A stretch of DNA of 64,000 bases from Tepidanaerobacter acetatoxydans_A (GTDB taxonomy: Bacteria > Bacillota > Thermosediminibacteria > Thermosediminibacterales > Tepidanaerobacteraceae): contig JALHJR010000003.1 of NCBI GenBank assembly GCA_022840405.1, forward strand, positions 1 through 64,000, in the 5' to 3' direction. Positions 25,471-35,084 of the stretch are shown here, one piece after another. Each line of letters starts with the position of its first letter. Within the stretch, counting starts at the first letter, position 1. The notes below the pieces were generated by a model. That model saw only the letters and a list, made by a program, of their open reading frames with translations. It was not told the DNA's origin and did not search any database. Both the position numbers and the translations under genes were made by a program.

Positions 25471-26625
25471 TTGAGGCAGGTATATCTTGATAACAGTTCG
25501 ACAACTAAGGTCTTGGATGAAGCAGCACAAACTGTTTTTGATGTAATGACAGTGTATTTTGGTAATCCGTCTTCTCTGCACGGAAAGGGAATTGAAGCCG
25601 AGAAAATAATGAAGCAGGCACGTGATAAGGTAGCACAAGTATTAGATGTAGACCCTGGCGAAATATATTTTACCTCAGGTGGAACAGAATCTAATAATTG
25701 GGCTATTAAGGGAGCTGCCCACAGTCTTCGACGGCAGGGCAATCATATTATAACCACATATATTGAACATCCATCGGTTTTAGAGGTGTTTAAGGCTCTT
25801 GAAAAGGAGGGCTTTAAAGCTACATATCTTAAAGTGAATAAGGAAGGTTTTATAGACATAAGTGAATTAAAAAATGCATTAACACCGGAAACCATTCTTG
25901 TAAGTGTTATGTATGTAAACAATGAAGTAGGGTCGATTCAGCCCATAGAGGATATAGCAGAAATTATTAAAACACATAACAAAAATATACTTTTCCACGT
26001 TGATGCGGTACAGGCTTTTGGGAAAATGCCTCTTGTTCCTAATTTAAAAGGTATTGATTTATTGTCTTTGAGTGGTCATAAAATATATGGTCCTAAAGGG
26101 ATTGGCGCTCTTTTTGTAAGAGATAAAGTGCGCATAGAACCTCTTTTACATGGCGGTGGTCAGGAATCAGGTATCCGTTCGGGAACGGAAAATATGCCAG
26201 GAATTGCTGGATTAGGTGTGGCAGCCGAAGCTTGTTTTAATAATATGATAAATTGGCAAAGTAAAATGGAGGAGCTTAAAAAATACTTAAAAGATGGTAT
26301 ACTAAAAGGAATACCGGACACAGTTTTAAATGGTCCTGATATAGGAGCTCCACATATTCTAAATATTTCTTTCCTTGGTACAAGGGGAGAAATACTTCTA
26401 CACGCACTTGAGGCAAAAGGCATATATGTATCTACAGGTTCGGCTTGTTCCTCACACCAGAGTGGAACAAGCCATGTGCTAAGGGCTTTGGGTAAGAGCT
26501 TTGAATTACAGGATAGTGCTTTAAGGTTTAGCCTATCACCTTTTCTTTCATCAGATGATATGGATTATACCATACGAGTCCTTACCGAAGAAGTAAATGA
26601 AATAAGAAAGTTTGTAAGGAGGTAA
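25471..26625 (+). CDS. Cysteine desulfurase (NifS/IscS-like)
   Basis: This class V aminotransferase-fold PLP enzyme releases sulfur from cysteine as a persulfide. It begins MRQVYLDNSSTTKVL, and carries the PLP lysine in LSLSGHKIYGPKG and the active-site Cys in STGSACSSHQSG near residue 325. TTG 25471 gives the normal family start; GTG 25462 and ATG 25465 are alternatives with the AGGTGATG site overlapping them. It lies 2 nt upstream of thiI, the standard sulfur donor pairing for tRNA thiolation. Confidence 0.92.
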   Translation: MRQVYLDNSSTTKVLDEAAQTVFDVMTVYFGNPSSLHGKGIEAEKIMKQARDKVAQVLDVDPGEIYFTSGGTESNNWAIKGAAHSLRRQGNHIITTYIEHPSVLEVFKALEKEGFKATYLKVNKEGFIDISELKNALTPETILVSVMYVNNEVGSIQPIEDIAEIIKTHNKNILFHVDAVQAFGKMPLVPNLKGIDLLSLSGHKIYGPKGIGALFVRDKVRIEPLLHGGGQESGIRSGTENMPGIAGLGVAAEACFNNMINWQSKMEELKKYLKDGILKGIPDTVLNGPDIGAPHILNISFLGTRGEILLHALEAKGIYVSTGSACSSHQSGTSHVLRALGKSFELQDSALRFSLSPFLSSDDMDYTIRVLTEEVNEIRKFVRR

Positions 26626-26627
26626 AA

Positions 26628-27791
26628 ATGGAGAGTCTTTACTTGATAAGTTTTGGTGAAATAGCCTTAAAAGGTGGAAATAGACCTTTTTTTGAGAGAA
26701 TTTTGATGCAGCGAATTAAACATGCGTTGAGACCTTATGATGAAAGCGTCCGTCTTCAAAAAACTCATGGACGAATTTATTGTTTTACAAAAGCCCCGCG
26801 AGAAAAAGTAATGAATGCCTTAAAAAAAGTTTTCGGTATAGTTTACATAAGCCCTGTACTAAGCTGTGAAAATGACTTAGAACAGATAAAAAGAGCTGCT
26901 CTTGAAGTAGTCAAGGGCCAAAAATTTGAAGGTAAAACTTTTAAAGTAGAAACCAGACGACCTAATAAATCTTTTCCGCTTAAATCTCCTGAAGTAAGTA
27001 GAGAAGTAGGGGCATATATTTTAAGTAATCTGGGAAATTTAAAAGTCGATGTTCATAATCCTCAAATAAGGGTTGATATCGAAATTCGGGAAAAGGCTTT
27101 CGTTTATTGTGAAAGAGTTCCCGGACCGGGAGGGCTGCCACTGGGGTGTAATGGAAAGGCTGTATTATTGCTTTCCGGAGGTATTGATAGTCCGGTAGCT
27201 GCTTATATGCTTATGAAGCGAGGAGTTGAAATTGAACCTGTATACTTTCACAGCTTTCCTTTTACAAGTGATAGGGCAAAAGAAAAGGTGATAGAGCTTT
27301 GCAAAGTTTTAGCAGGGTATTCGGGTCAAATGCGATTGCATGTTGTAAATTTCACAGAAGTTTTAAAGCAAATTAGTAAAGATACTCCTGATGAATTTTT
27401 AACTATAATTATGCGGCGAATGATGATACGAATAGCTCAAGAAATTGCTGAGAATGTAGGTGCAAAAGCGCTAGTAACAGGAGAGAGCTTGGGGCAAGTA
27501 GCAAGTCAAACAATGGAAGCCCTAGTTGCAACCAATGAAGTTGCTACAATGCCGATATTTCGCCCGCTTATCGGTTGTGATAAAATAGAGATTATGGATA
27601 TCGCAAAGAAAATAGGAACATATGACATTTCCATAGAGCCGTATGCGGATTGCTGTACGGTTTTCGTACCTCAGCATCCTAAAACGCGTCCAAACCTTTT
27701 AAGTGTTCAAAAAGCCGAGAGTGGGGTTGATATAAAAAAATTGACAGAAATAGGTCTTACGGATATTGAAATCATAGATGTACAACCATAG
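26628..27791 (+). CDS. thiI: tRNA 4-thiouridine synthase
   Basis: ThiI makes 4-thiouridine at position 8 of tRNA and can feed thiazole synthesis. The N-terminal ferredoxin-like/THUMP region spans about residues 1-165 (KTHGRIY, VDVHNPQIRVDIEIRE), followed by the PP-loop ATPase LLSGGIDSPVAAYML near 180. The usual ESLGQVASQT and PLIGCDKIEI segments are present. There is no C-terminal rhodanese domain, the normal Firmicutes form. It follows the desulfurase with AAGGAGG as ribosome site. Confidence 0.94.
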   Translation: MESLYLISFGEIALKGGNRPFFERILMQRIKHALRPYDESVRLQKTHGRIYCFTKAPREKVMNALKKVFGIVYISPVLSCENDLEQIKRAALEVVKGQKFEGKTFKVETRRPNKSFPLKSPEVSREVGAYILSNLGNLKVDVHNPQIRVDIEIREKAFVYCERVPGPGGLPLGCNGKAVLLLSGGIDSPVAAYMLMKRGVEIEPVYFHSFPFTSDRAKEKVIELCKVLAGYSGQMRLHVVNFTEVLKQISKDTPDEFLTIIMRRMMIRIAQEIAENVGAKALVTGESLGQVASQTMEALVATNEVATMPIFRPLIGCDKIEIMDIAKKIGTYDISIEPYADCCTVFVPQHPKTRPNLLSVQKAESGVDIKKLTEIGLTDIEIIDVQP

Positions 27792-27854
27792 CTTTAACTG
27801 TAAGATATTCTAATTATTATAAAATAATTTCTAGGAATTATAAATGTATCAAAT

Positions 27855-27881
27855 GACGGTCAAAAAACCGTCTTTGCTTTT
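27855..27881 (+). terminator. Terminator after thiI
   Basis: GACGGT (27855-27860) pairs with ACCGTC (27867-27872), and TTTGCTTTTA follows. Confidence 0.75.
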
Positions 27882-28180
27882 ATGGGAAATAATTTTGGAG
27901 GAAAAATTATTGACTGGTAATAAGGCGATTTTTTACAATATTTCTAAAAGCTATAAACATGTATTAAAATGATAATTTTTTCAGCACAGAACTTTTTGTC
28001 AAAAATGCTTCCTAAAGTATATTTGACAAAGGTTTTCCCTAAATAGTAAGTGTAAAACACTTAAGAGAATATAAAAAATATTAAAGGCATATTTCTTGCA
28101 TTATTTTAACACGTAAGACAGATAGAATGGTCAGATATTCTAAACTAGCAGCTAAATACTATTTGAAACAAGAATTGGAG
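27882..28180 (+). other. Intergenic region with a possible 20-residue reading frame
   Basis: A well-spaced TTGGAGG (27895-27901) precedes TTG 27910, which opens a frame of only 20 codons ending at TGA 27972. The peptide (MTGNKAIFYNISKSYKHVLK) resembles nothing I know. It may be a remnant or a chance match. The rest is AT-rich; TTGTCA/TTGACA-like boxes at about 27994 and 28023 could belong to the promoter of the following operon. Confidence 0.3.
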
Positions 28181-28189
28181 GGAGATTAA

Positions 28190-28507
28190 TTGCGCGTAAT
28201 GCACCATCCCATTCTAGGGGATGAAACAAGACAATTTAATGCTACGATTACCGTGGATGGGAAAAAAATACAAGCTATTGAAGGGGAGCCGATCGCCGCA
28301 GCCCTTCTTGCGGCGGGCGTAAAAAAATTTAGAGAAACTCAAAAATATAATAAACCCAGAGGAATATTTTGTGCAATTGGCCGTTGTACTGATTGCGTAA
28401 TGACAGTTGACGGTATTCCCAATGTCAGAACATGTGTTACACCGGTTAGAGATGGAATGATTATAAACACTCAGAAAGGTCTTGGGGAGTGGGGTGACAG
28501 ATTATGA
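28190..28507 (+). CDS. (2Fe-2S)-binding subunit of an opine/sarcosine-type oxidoreductase
   Basis: This 105-residue protein resembles HcnA, OoxA N-terminus and the ferredoxin domain of sarcosine oxidase alpha. The cluster ligands are in FCAIGRCTDCVMTVDG and the later NVRTC. TTG 28190 has GGAGGGAGATT upstream. It is the first of five overlapping genes for a multi-subunit flavin-iron-sulfur dehydrogenase. The stop overlaps the next gene by 4 nt. Confidence 0.85.
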   Translation: MRVMHHPILGDETRQFNATITVDGKKIQAIEGEPIAAALLAAGVKKFRETQKYNKPRGIFCAIGRCTDCVMTVDGIPNVRTCVTPVRDGMIINTQKGLGEWGDRL

Positions 28508-29598
28508 AAACAACAGATATTGCCGTAATTGGTGCCGGCCCCGCTGGCCTTTCGTGTGCCGTGGAGGCTGCAAAAGCCGGAGCAAAGGTAACGGTGCTGG
28601 ATGAAAATTTAAAGCCCGGAGGACAACTCTTTAAGCAAATCCACAAGTTTTTCGGCTCAAGGGAACATAGAGCTGGAACTAGAGGATTTCGTATAGGTCG
28701 GCAGCTTTTGGAAGAAACCGAGAGACTTGGTGTAGAAGTGCTGCTCGATGCTGCTGTTTATGGAATTTATGAGGACCGTCTTATAGCTTTTATTACCAAT
28801 GGTAAGGACCACACTTTAAAAGCCGAAAAGATAGTGATGGCAACCGGTGCCTCGGAAAATGCATTGGCTTTTCCGGGATGCACACTGCCCGGAGTTATGG
28901 GTGCAGGTGCGGCACAGACCATGATTAATGTAAATCGGGTTTTGCCGGGACAAAAAATTGTAATGGTAGGGTCTGGCAATGTTGGTCTTATAGTTTCATA
29001 TCAATTGATGCAGGCAGGAGCCGATGTAGTTGCATTGATAGAGGCAGCTCCCAAAATAGGCGGATATGGAGTTCATGCCTCAAAGATTCGAAGGGCTGGT
29101 GTTCCAATATACATTTCTACCACGATTAAAGAAGTAGTGGGAGAAGAAAAAGTTGAGGAAGTTATCACTGTAGAACTGGATGAAAAGTGGCAACAGGTTA
29201 AAGGAACTGAAAAGCAATTTAATGCTGATACTGTTTGCCTTGCTGTTGGACTTTCGCCTCTAACAGAACTTGCTTGGATGGCAGGTTGTGAGTTTACCTT
29301 TATACCTGCATTGGGAGGTCATGTCCCTATTCATGACAGAAATATGGAAACAACATTAAAGGGTATATATGTAGCCGGTGACATTACAGGCGTTGAAGAA
29401 GCATCTTCTGCTATGGAAGAAGGGAGACTGGCAGGTGTAGCTTGTGCCGAAAGTTTAGGATACTATGATGAAAAACAGGCTCTAGAGCTGAAAAATCAAA
29501 TTTGGGGCCGATTGGATGCATTGCGTACAGGGCCGTTTGGTGAAGGAAGATTTACAGCTAAGCTTAAGCAGATAGATGCGAGGAGGCAACTGGCATGA
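28504..29598 (+). CDS. FAD/NAD-binding subunit of an opine/sarcosine-type oxidoreductase
   Basis: This pyridine-nucleotide-disulfide-fold flavoprotein of 364 residues is like HcnB/OoxA. It has an N-terminal FAD site (IAVIGAGPAGLSCA), GGQLFKQIHKFF, a second dinucleotide site (MVGSGNVGLIV) near residue 155 and the FAD segment IYVAGDITGVEEASSAMEEG. It probably passes electrons between the substrate-oxidising flavin subunit and the iron-sulfur subunits or NAD. It overlaps neighbours by 4 nt on both sides. Confidence 0.87.
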   Translation: MKTTDIAVIGAGPAGLSCAVEAAKAGAKVTVLDENLKPGGQLFKQIHKFFGSREHRAGTRGFRIGRQLLEETERLGVEVLLDAAVYGIYEDRLIAFITNGKDHTLKAEKIVMATGASENALAFPGCTLPGVMGAGAAQTMINVNRVLPGQKIVMVGSGNVGLIVSYQLMQAGADVVALIEAAPKIGGYGVHASKIRRAGVPIYISTTIKEVVGEEKVEEVITVELDEKWQQVKGTEKQFNADTVCLAVGLSPLTELAWMAGCEFTFIPALGGHVPIHDRNMETTLKGIYVAGDITGVEEASSAMEEGRLAGVACAESLGYYDEKQALELKNQIWGRLDALRTGPFGEGRFTAKLKQIDARRQLA

Positions 29599-30107
29599 CA
29601 CAAAAATCGGGAGTAATTTATCAAGGGTTTCCTTCGGAAGAGGAGCTTTCTAAAATTCCGGGAGTTCCATCCAAAGACCGCATTCAAAAGGGGCCAGTAG
29701 CCTGCATAGAATGTGTCCAAGAGATACCGTGCAATCCATGTGAGGAGGCATGCCCCTATGGTGCCATTACTGTAGGTAAACCAATTACTAATTTGCCAAC
29801 ACTTGATGAAGATAAGTGTATTGGCTGCGGGACATGTATAGCCGCATGTCCGGGACTTGCAATATTTCTATTAAACGTTTCGGGGAAAAAAGCTGAAGTC
29901 AGTTTTCCGTTTGAATATTATCCACTACCTAATAAGGGCGATGAAGTTGATTGTGTTGACCGAGAAGGCAGTACAGTGGTTAAGGGCAAAGTATTAAGAA
30001 TAATCAAATCTCCAAAATACGATGCTACTGCCGTTATAACGGTTGAAGTACCTGCTGAATATATAAATATCGTTCGGAGTATAAAACGCCTAGGGAGGTC
30101 TGAATAA
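29595..30107 (+). CDS. 4Fe-4S ferredoxin-type subunit of the same complex
   Basis: This 170-residue protein has two cluster motifs: CIECVQEIPCNPCEEACPYG near residue 36 and CIGCGTCIAACPGLAIF near 76. The C-terminal part (about 95-165) is beta-rich without an obvious domain. Its presence between the FAD subunit and the BFD-like protein suggests electron exit to a ferredoxin or membrane acceptor instead of oxygen, fitting an anaerobe. Canonical HcnABC lacks such a subunit. Confidence 0.8.
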   Translation: MTQKSGVIYQGFPSEEELSKIPGVPSKDRIQKGPVACIECVQEIPCNPCEEACPYGAITVGKPITNLPTLDEDKCIGCGTCIAACPGLAIFLLNVSGKKAEVSFPFEYYPLPNKGDEVDCVDREGSTVVKGKVLRIIKSPKYDATAVITVEVPAEYINIVRSIKRLGRSE

Positions 30108-30109
30108 TA

Positions 30110-30373
30110 ATGAATGAAGAATATATTTGCCGTTGTGAAGAAGTCACGAGGAAAGAAATTCAAGAGGCTATTGATGACGGAGCTACAACTTTAGCCGGAG
30201 TTAAGCGCAGAACTCGTGCCGGTATGGGTCTGTGTCAGGGTAGAACTTGCCAGCGCTTGGTTACTCAAATGCTGTCAAAGGTCAAGGAACCGGCTGAAAT
30301 AAAACCACCCACCTCCAGACCTCCGGTACGTGCTATAAAAATCGGAGAAATCGCGGAGGAGGAAGATGAGTGA
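30110..30373 (+). CDS. BFD-like [2Fe-2S] subunit
   Basis: This 87-residue protein has the bacterioferritin-associated-ferredoxin-like four-Cys pattern: YICRCEEVTRKEI at the start and MGLCQGRTCQRLV near residue 43. In HcnB/OoxA proteins this domain is fused to the C-terminus of the FAD subunit; here it is a separate gene. It starts 2 nt after the ferredoxin gene and overlaps the next by 4 nt. Confidence 0.85.
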   Translation: MNEEYICRCEEVTRKEIQEAIDDGATTLAGVKRRTRAGMGLCQGRTCQRLVTQMLSKVKEPAEIKPPTSRPPVRAIKIGEIAEEEDE

Positions 30374-31563
30374 AGAAAAACGCTGATGCAGTAGTTGCAG
30401 GCGGTGGTGTAATAGGCACTTCTATAGCATACTACCTATCAAAGAAGGGTATGGAAGTAATTCTTCTTGAAAAAGACGACTTGGCATCAGGTTCTTCAGG
30501 AGCTTGTGATATAGATATAATTTTGCAATCTAAAAACCCGGGTATCCACTTACAGCTTGCTATGAAAAGTGCAAAAATGTATAAGACTTTAGCAGATGAA
30601 CTGGACTTTGATATAGAATACAAAGCTACCGGTGGTATGATTTTAATCGAAAATGAAGACCAATTAAAAGTTATGAAGGATTTTGTCAGACGGCAAAAAG
30701 AGATCGGTCTTGAAGTTAAACTTCTAAGCCTTAAGGAAGCATCGAAGATTCAACCCGGGCTTTCACCGCATTTAGTGGGAGCTACATATAGCTTGCTGGA
30801 TGCTCATGTAAACCCAATGCGGCTCTGTTTCGCATTTTCTCGAGCCGCAAAGAGATTAGGTGCAAAAGTATATCTTGGCACTTCGGTTTTAGACATAAGA
30901 GCAGAAAATGGCAAGGTAAAGTCAGTTATTACTAATAGAGGAGAAATAAAAACAAATATAGTTATAAATGCAGCTGGGGTTTATGCTCCATTCATCGGTG
31001 AAATGGTGGGCCTTTCACTTCCCATAAAACCCAGAAGGGGTCAGATAATTGTGACGGAGTCTGTACCGAAACTGGTTATGGCGGATGTGCTTTGTGCAAA
31101 ATACATAGCAGCAAAATATAATCCAAATATACTCAAAGAATCGGATAATCCAGAAACCCGGCTTGGAGTTGGTCTTTCACTGAGTCAGACACGTGATGGA
31201 CAGATATTAATAGGTTCTACCCGTGAGTTTGTAGGTTATAATAAAAATACTACTCATGAAGCACTTCATGCCATTGTGAACAATGCTGTGCGTTTAGTAC
31301 CTGCCTTAAGAAATATTCATGTTATCAGGTCTTTTGCAGGTCTTAGACCTTATACTCCTGACGGACTGCCGCTATTAGGACCTGTTGAAAATGTACAAGG
31401 CTTTATAATGGCTGCTGGGCATGAGGGCGACGGGATAGCACTTTCTCCGATTACAGGAAAGATTATTTCTGACTTGATTACAGAAGGCAAAACATTTATA
31501 GATGTAAGCGAATTAAGCCCTTCAAGGTTTGGGTCTTTGCTAGGTAATGAAAATGCAGTGTAA
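30370..31563 (+). CDS. FAD-dependent amine/amino acid dehydrogenase (DAO family)
   Basis: This is the substrate-oxidising subunit, 397 residues, of the glycine/sarcosine/D-amino acid oxidase family, close to HcnC, OoxB and D-hydroxyproline or proline dehydrogenase beta subunits. It shows VVAGGGVIGTSIAYYLSKKG, LLEKDDLASGSSG, VINAAGVYA and the C-terminal LRPYTPDGLPLLGP with AGHEGDGIALSP. Substrate cannot be read from the sequence; a secondary amine, imino acid or D-amino acid is expected. GTG 30370 overlaps the BFD-like gene. Confidence 0.86.
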   Translation: MKKNADAVVAGGGVIGTSIAYYLSKKGMEVILLEKDDLASGSSGACDIDIILQSKNPGIHLQLAMKSAKMYKTLADELDFDIEYKATGGMILIENEDQLKVMKDFVRRQKEIGLEVKLLSLKEASKIQPGLSPHLVGATYSLLDAHVNPMRLCFAFSRAAKRLGAKVYLGTSVLDIRAENGKVKSVITNRGEIKTNIVINAAGVYAPFIGEMVGLSLPIKPRRGQIIVTESVPKLVMADVLCAKYIAAKYNPNILKESDNPETRLGVGLSLSQTRDGQILIGSTREFVGYNKNTTHEALHAIVNNAVRLVPALRNIHVIRSFAGLRPYTPDGLPLLGPVENVQGFIMAAGHEGDGIALSPITGKIISDLITEGKTFIDVSELSPSRFGSLLGNENAV

Positions 31564-31616
31564 ATAAAGACTATCAGGTATAATAAATAGATACAAATCG
31601 ATAAAGGAGAAATGAC

Positions 31617-32351
31617 ATGTTTGACATGATTGTCAATGGCGGCAGAACCAACTACGGTGAAATCATTGGTATACTCATGCTTGATACGAAATTTCCTCGG
31701 ATTTGCGGAGATATAGGCAATGCCGGTACTTTTTGTTTTCCGGTCAGATATAAAAAGGTAGTTGGTGCTACTTCTCAAAAAGTAGTAAAAGATGCCGACT
31801 TATCGCTAGTTCAACCATTTATTGAAGCTGCAAAGGAACTAGAACGAGAGGGCGTATCCGCTATTACTACAAGCTGCGGTTTTTTGGCTATTTTCCAAGA
31901 ATATCTAGCCGATGCAGTAAATATTCCGGTATTTAGTTCCAGCCTTCTTCAAGTTTCCATGGTTTACCGGATGCTGAGAAAGGGTCAGAGTGTTGGGATA
32001 ATGACTGCCAGTAAGCCTCATCTTACAAAACTGCATTTTAAAGGAGCAGGAGCTTCCGATGTTCCCACGGTGATTTACGGTATGGAAAAAGAGGAGGAAT
32101 TCCCTGCTGTTTTTCTAAATCAGAAAACAACTCTTAACATTTCAAAAGCTGAACAAGAAATGATTAAGGTTGCACAAACCATGGTAAGTGAGAATCCCGA
32201 TATAGGTGCAATAGTTTTTGAGTGCACGAACATGCCGCCGTTTAGAAATGCCGTACAAGAAGCGGTGCAGTTACCAGTCTTTGATATCATCACCCTGACA
32301 AATTATGTTTATAACTCACTTAGATTAACAGCTAATTTTTTTCAAAAATAA
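31617..32351 (+). CDS. Aspartate/glutamate/hydantoin racemase family protein
   Basis: This 244-residue protein has two candidate catalytic Cys in the family positions: ITTSCGFLA and VFECTNMPPF, each at the end of a beta-strand of the duplicated Asp/Glu racemase fold. It follows the five-gene dehydrogenase by about 50 nt with AAAGGAGAAAT before ATG 31617. Context suggests that it racemises an amino acid that the dehydrogenase oxidises. It could be an amino acid or hydantoin racemase; substrate unknown. Confidence 0.82.
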   Translation: MFDMIVNGGRTNYGEIIGILMLDTKFPRICGDIGNAGTFCFPVRYKKVVGATSQKVVKDADLSLVQPFIEAAKELEREGVSAITTSCGFLAIFQEYLADAVNIPVFSSSLLQVSMVYRMLRKGQSVGIMTASKPHLTKLHFKGAGASDVPTVIYGMEKEEEFPAVFLNQKTTLNISKAEQEMIKVAQTMVSENPDIGAIVFECTNMPPFRNAVQEAVQLPVFDIITLTNYVYNSLRLTANFFQK

Positions 32352-32400
32352 TGTTGATTATACTGTAGACTGCTAATAAAAATAAAACTGTTTATATAAG

Positions 32401-32437
32401 GAGCATGCCAAAAAAAGTTTTGGTGCTCTTTTTTTTT
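32401..32437 (+). terminator. Terminator after the racemase gene
   Basis: GAGCA and CCAAAA pair with TTTTGG and TGCTC across a small bulge, followed by nine T (32429-32437). Confidence 0.85.
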
Positions 32438-32563
32438 ATGATTAAACGGTTTCATTTCTCCAAATTAAGTAACTGATGACATTAATAAAGGAATTTTCGA
32501 TATTTTATAGAATATATACTTATTAAAGTCATTTAATTATCCAAATACAAGGAGGTCTATCGA

Positions 32564-33631
32564 ATGGAGAAAATACGATTTGCAATAGCAGGTTGCGGTG
32601 CTATAGCAGATACGCATGCACTTGCCATATCCCACATAGAAGATGCAAAACTAGTTGCTGTTTCATCGAGGAGTGTTGGCAGAGCCAAAGAGTTTGCCGC
32701 TAAATATGGATGTGATTTCTATACGGATTTTAGCAGGATGTTAAAAAGACCAGATATTGATGTAATAAATATTTGCACTCCCAGCGGACTTCACGCAGAT
32801 ATGGCGATTGCTGCAGCTAGAAGCGGTAAGCATGTTATTGTTGAAAAACCAATGGATGTCACTCTGGAAAAAGCAGATGAAATGATAAAGACTTTCGAAA
32901 AAAATAAATTAAAATTATGTGTAGTTTTTCAGCGAAGATATGAAAAAGACATGCTAACAGCTAAAAGAATAGTTAATGAAGGAAAATTAGGCAATATTTG
33001 TTTCGGAGGCTGTTATATAAAATGGTACAGAAGCCAACAATATTATGACAGTGCCGATTGGCGAGGAACATGGGAGTTGGATGGAGGAGGTGTCCTGATG
33101 AATCAAGCCATCCATTATATCGACCTTTTACAACATTTTTTAGGTCCGATACAAGAAGTTTTTGCAAATTGCGGCACATTTAATCACAAAATTGAAGTAG
33201 AAGATTTAGCAGTAGCAAACTTAAAATTTGCCAATGGCGCTCTTGGAATTATTGAAGCTACTACCAATGCATATCCAGGTTTAATGTCCAGGATAGATAT
33301 ATACGGCTCTAATGGGACTATGGTTATAGAAAACGATGCTATAACAGGTCTTCACATAATAGGCGGTGAAGATATAGCCTGTAAAACAGAAAAACAGGGA
33401 ACGGGTGTGAACAGTCCCGCTGTTTTATTTGAAAACCATAAGAGGCAATTTGAAGAAATGATTAAAGCAATCCGAACCGGGTCGGATATAGGAGTAAACG
33501 GCAAAGAGGGCAGGAAATCCTTAGAGATAATCTTGGCAATATACAAATCATCTCTTTCCGGTAAGCCTGTCAAACTGCCACTAACAGACAGTTTGTTTTT
33601 AAATGAAGGTATCAGGAATGGATTTAATTAG
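32564..33631 (+). CDS. Gfo/Idh/MocA family oxidoreductase
   Basis: This NAD(P)-dependent sugar dehydrogenase of 355 residues has a Rossmann start IAGCGAIADTHALAI and the catalytic EKP motif in VIVEKPMDVTLEKAD near residue 95, followed by GGVLMNQAIHYIDLL with the family His-x-x-Asp. Substrate is not readable; the neighbouring uronate genes suggest a sugar acid or its aldose. AAGGAGGTC precedes ATG 32564. It is separated from the ROK regulator by about 200 nt. Confidence 0.88.
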   Translation: MEKIRFAIAGCGAIADTHALAISHIEDAKLVAVSSRSVGRAKEFAAKYGCDFYTDFSRMLKRPDIDVINICTPSGLHADMAIAAARSGKHVIVEKPMDVTLEKADEMIKTFEKNKLKLCVVFQRRYEKDMLTAKRIVNEGKLGNICFGGCYIKWYRSQQYYDSADWRGTWELDGGGVLMNQAIHYIDLLQHFLGPIQEVFANCGTFNHKIEVEDLAVANLKFANGALGIIEATTNAYPGLMSRIDIYGSNGTMVIENDAITGLHIIGGEDIACKTEKQGTGVNSPAVLFENHKRQFEEMIKAIRTGSDIGVNGKEGRKSLEIILAIYKSSLSGKPVKLPLTDSLFLNEGIRNGFN

Positions 33632-33833
33632 AATTTCTAAATAGAAAAACCGCGAAAACCTTTTAAAGGCAAAGAAAATGCTGGCGCGAAACATTCGTTA
33701 TAAAATACTAAAAAAGTTTTTAAAAAAGAAGGATTTTATATTTTTATGGCGAATATAAAATATAAAAAGATAGTTAATTAATTTAAATAAGTATCGTTTA
33801 ATTGTTTAAGATATAAGGATAAAGGTGATATAT

Positions 33834-35084
33834 TTGGCAAAAGAACCCGGTAATAGTAAATATGTAAAAAAACTGAATAGAATGTCAGTTATAAATACAA
33901 TAAAAAAACATGAACCTATATCACGCCAGCAGCTTGCAAAAGTTACAGGCCTGACACCTCCAACTATAACAGGTATAGTTCGTGAATTACTGGATATGGG
34001 CATTGTAAGGGAGGTGGGTCTTGACAAATCCAGAGGAGGGCGGCGACCGGTTAAACTGCGTTTTAATCCTGACGCAGGATACGTTATGGGCGTTGAAGTT
34101 ACAAGGTTTGAGTCTTTTATAGGTACAGCGGATTTAAAAAATCCTCCCACAGATTTTAGAAAATTAGAGATCGATATGACTGAGCCTGAAATAGGCATAA
34201 AGCAGTTGTCGGCAGAAATAAAAAAGATTATGAATGAAGAAAGATATATTAAGAAAACCTTTCTTGGAATTGGGGTGGCTTTTCCTGGTCTGCTGAATCT
34301 TTGCGAAGGCAGTGTTAAGCGTTCAATCAACTTAGGTTCAAGCTGGAATAATTTCCCGGTAAAGGAGATTTTAGAAAACGAGCTTGAACTACCGGTTTTT
34401 ATAGAAAACAATTCCAATGCATCGGCTCTGGCCGAACGATGGTTTGGAGGAGGAGCTGATTGTAAGGATTTAGTGTATATTAATTTAGGTGAAGGCATAA
34501 GCGCAGGGATTGTGATTAATGATCGAGTACTACAGGGGGCTCAAGGTCATGCGGGCGAAATCGGTCATATGTCAATACAGGAAGATGGTCCTCTGTGTAA
34601 TTGCGGAAACCGAGGATGCCTAGAAAGCATATGCGGTATCCCGGCATTGGTAAGGCAAGCCAAGTCGGAATTGCCTGTAATACCTGATGATGATGCATTA
34701 AAAAAGGCTTGGTTGGCTAATAATGAAATATCTATAGAAGATATAATAAAGTCTGCATGTATTAAAGATTCATATTCTTGGGAACTTTTAAGGCAAATGT
34801 CCGTATATGTAGGTAAAGCGATAGCCAATGTTATAAACTTTTATAATCCCAAAATAGTTTTTATCGGTGGGAAAATGGCAGTAGTAGCAGACTATTTCAT
34901 GGATGTTATAAAGCAAAACATTGATACTCATGCATTTCCTGAAATAGTGCTTTCTACAGATATAGAAATTTCAACACTTAAAGATAAATCCGGAGTAATG
35001 GGAGCGTGCGCCTTAGTGTTAAAGCATTTATTTAAATCGAATTCAGATATGCTTGAAGATGTACAGCAGGCTTCATATGAATAG
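33834..35084 (+). CDS. ROK family transcriptional regulator
   Basis: The N-terminal winged helix (about residues 12-75: SVINTIKKHEPISRQQLAKV, TGLTPPTITGIVREL) precedes a ROK sugar-kinase-like domain with IENNSNASALAERWFGG, INLGEGISAGIVI, GHAGEIGHM and the zinc site CNCGNRGCLE. XylR/NagC-type regulators of this kind usually repress and respond to a sugar. TTG 33834 is chosen with AAAGGTGATA upstream. It probably controls the TRAP transporter and uronate genes that follow. Confidence 0.9.
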   Translation: MAKEPGNSKYVKKLNRMSVINTIKKHEPISRQQLAKVTGLTPPTITGIVRELLDMGIVREVGLDKSRGGRRPVKLRFNPDAGYVMGVEVTRFESFIGTADLKNPPTDFRKLEIDMTEPEIGIKQLSAEIKKIMNEERYIKKTFLGIGVAFPGLLNLCEGSVKRSINLGSSWNNFPVKEILENELELPVFIENNSNASALAERWFGGGADCKDLVYINLGEGISAGIVINDRVLQGAQGHAGEIGHMSIQEDGPLCNCGNRGCLESICGIPALVRQAKSELPVIPDDDALKKAWLANNEISIEDIIKSACIKDSYSWELLRQMSVYVGKAIANVINFYNPKIVFIGGKMAVVADYFMDVIKQNIDTHAFPEIVLSTDIEISTLKDKSGVMGACALVLKHLFKSNSDMLEDVQQASYE

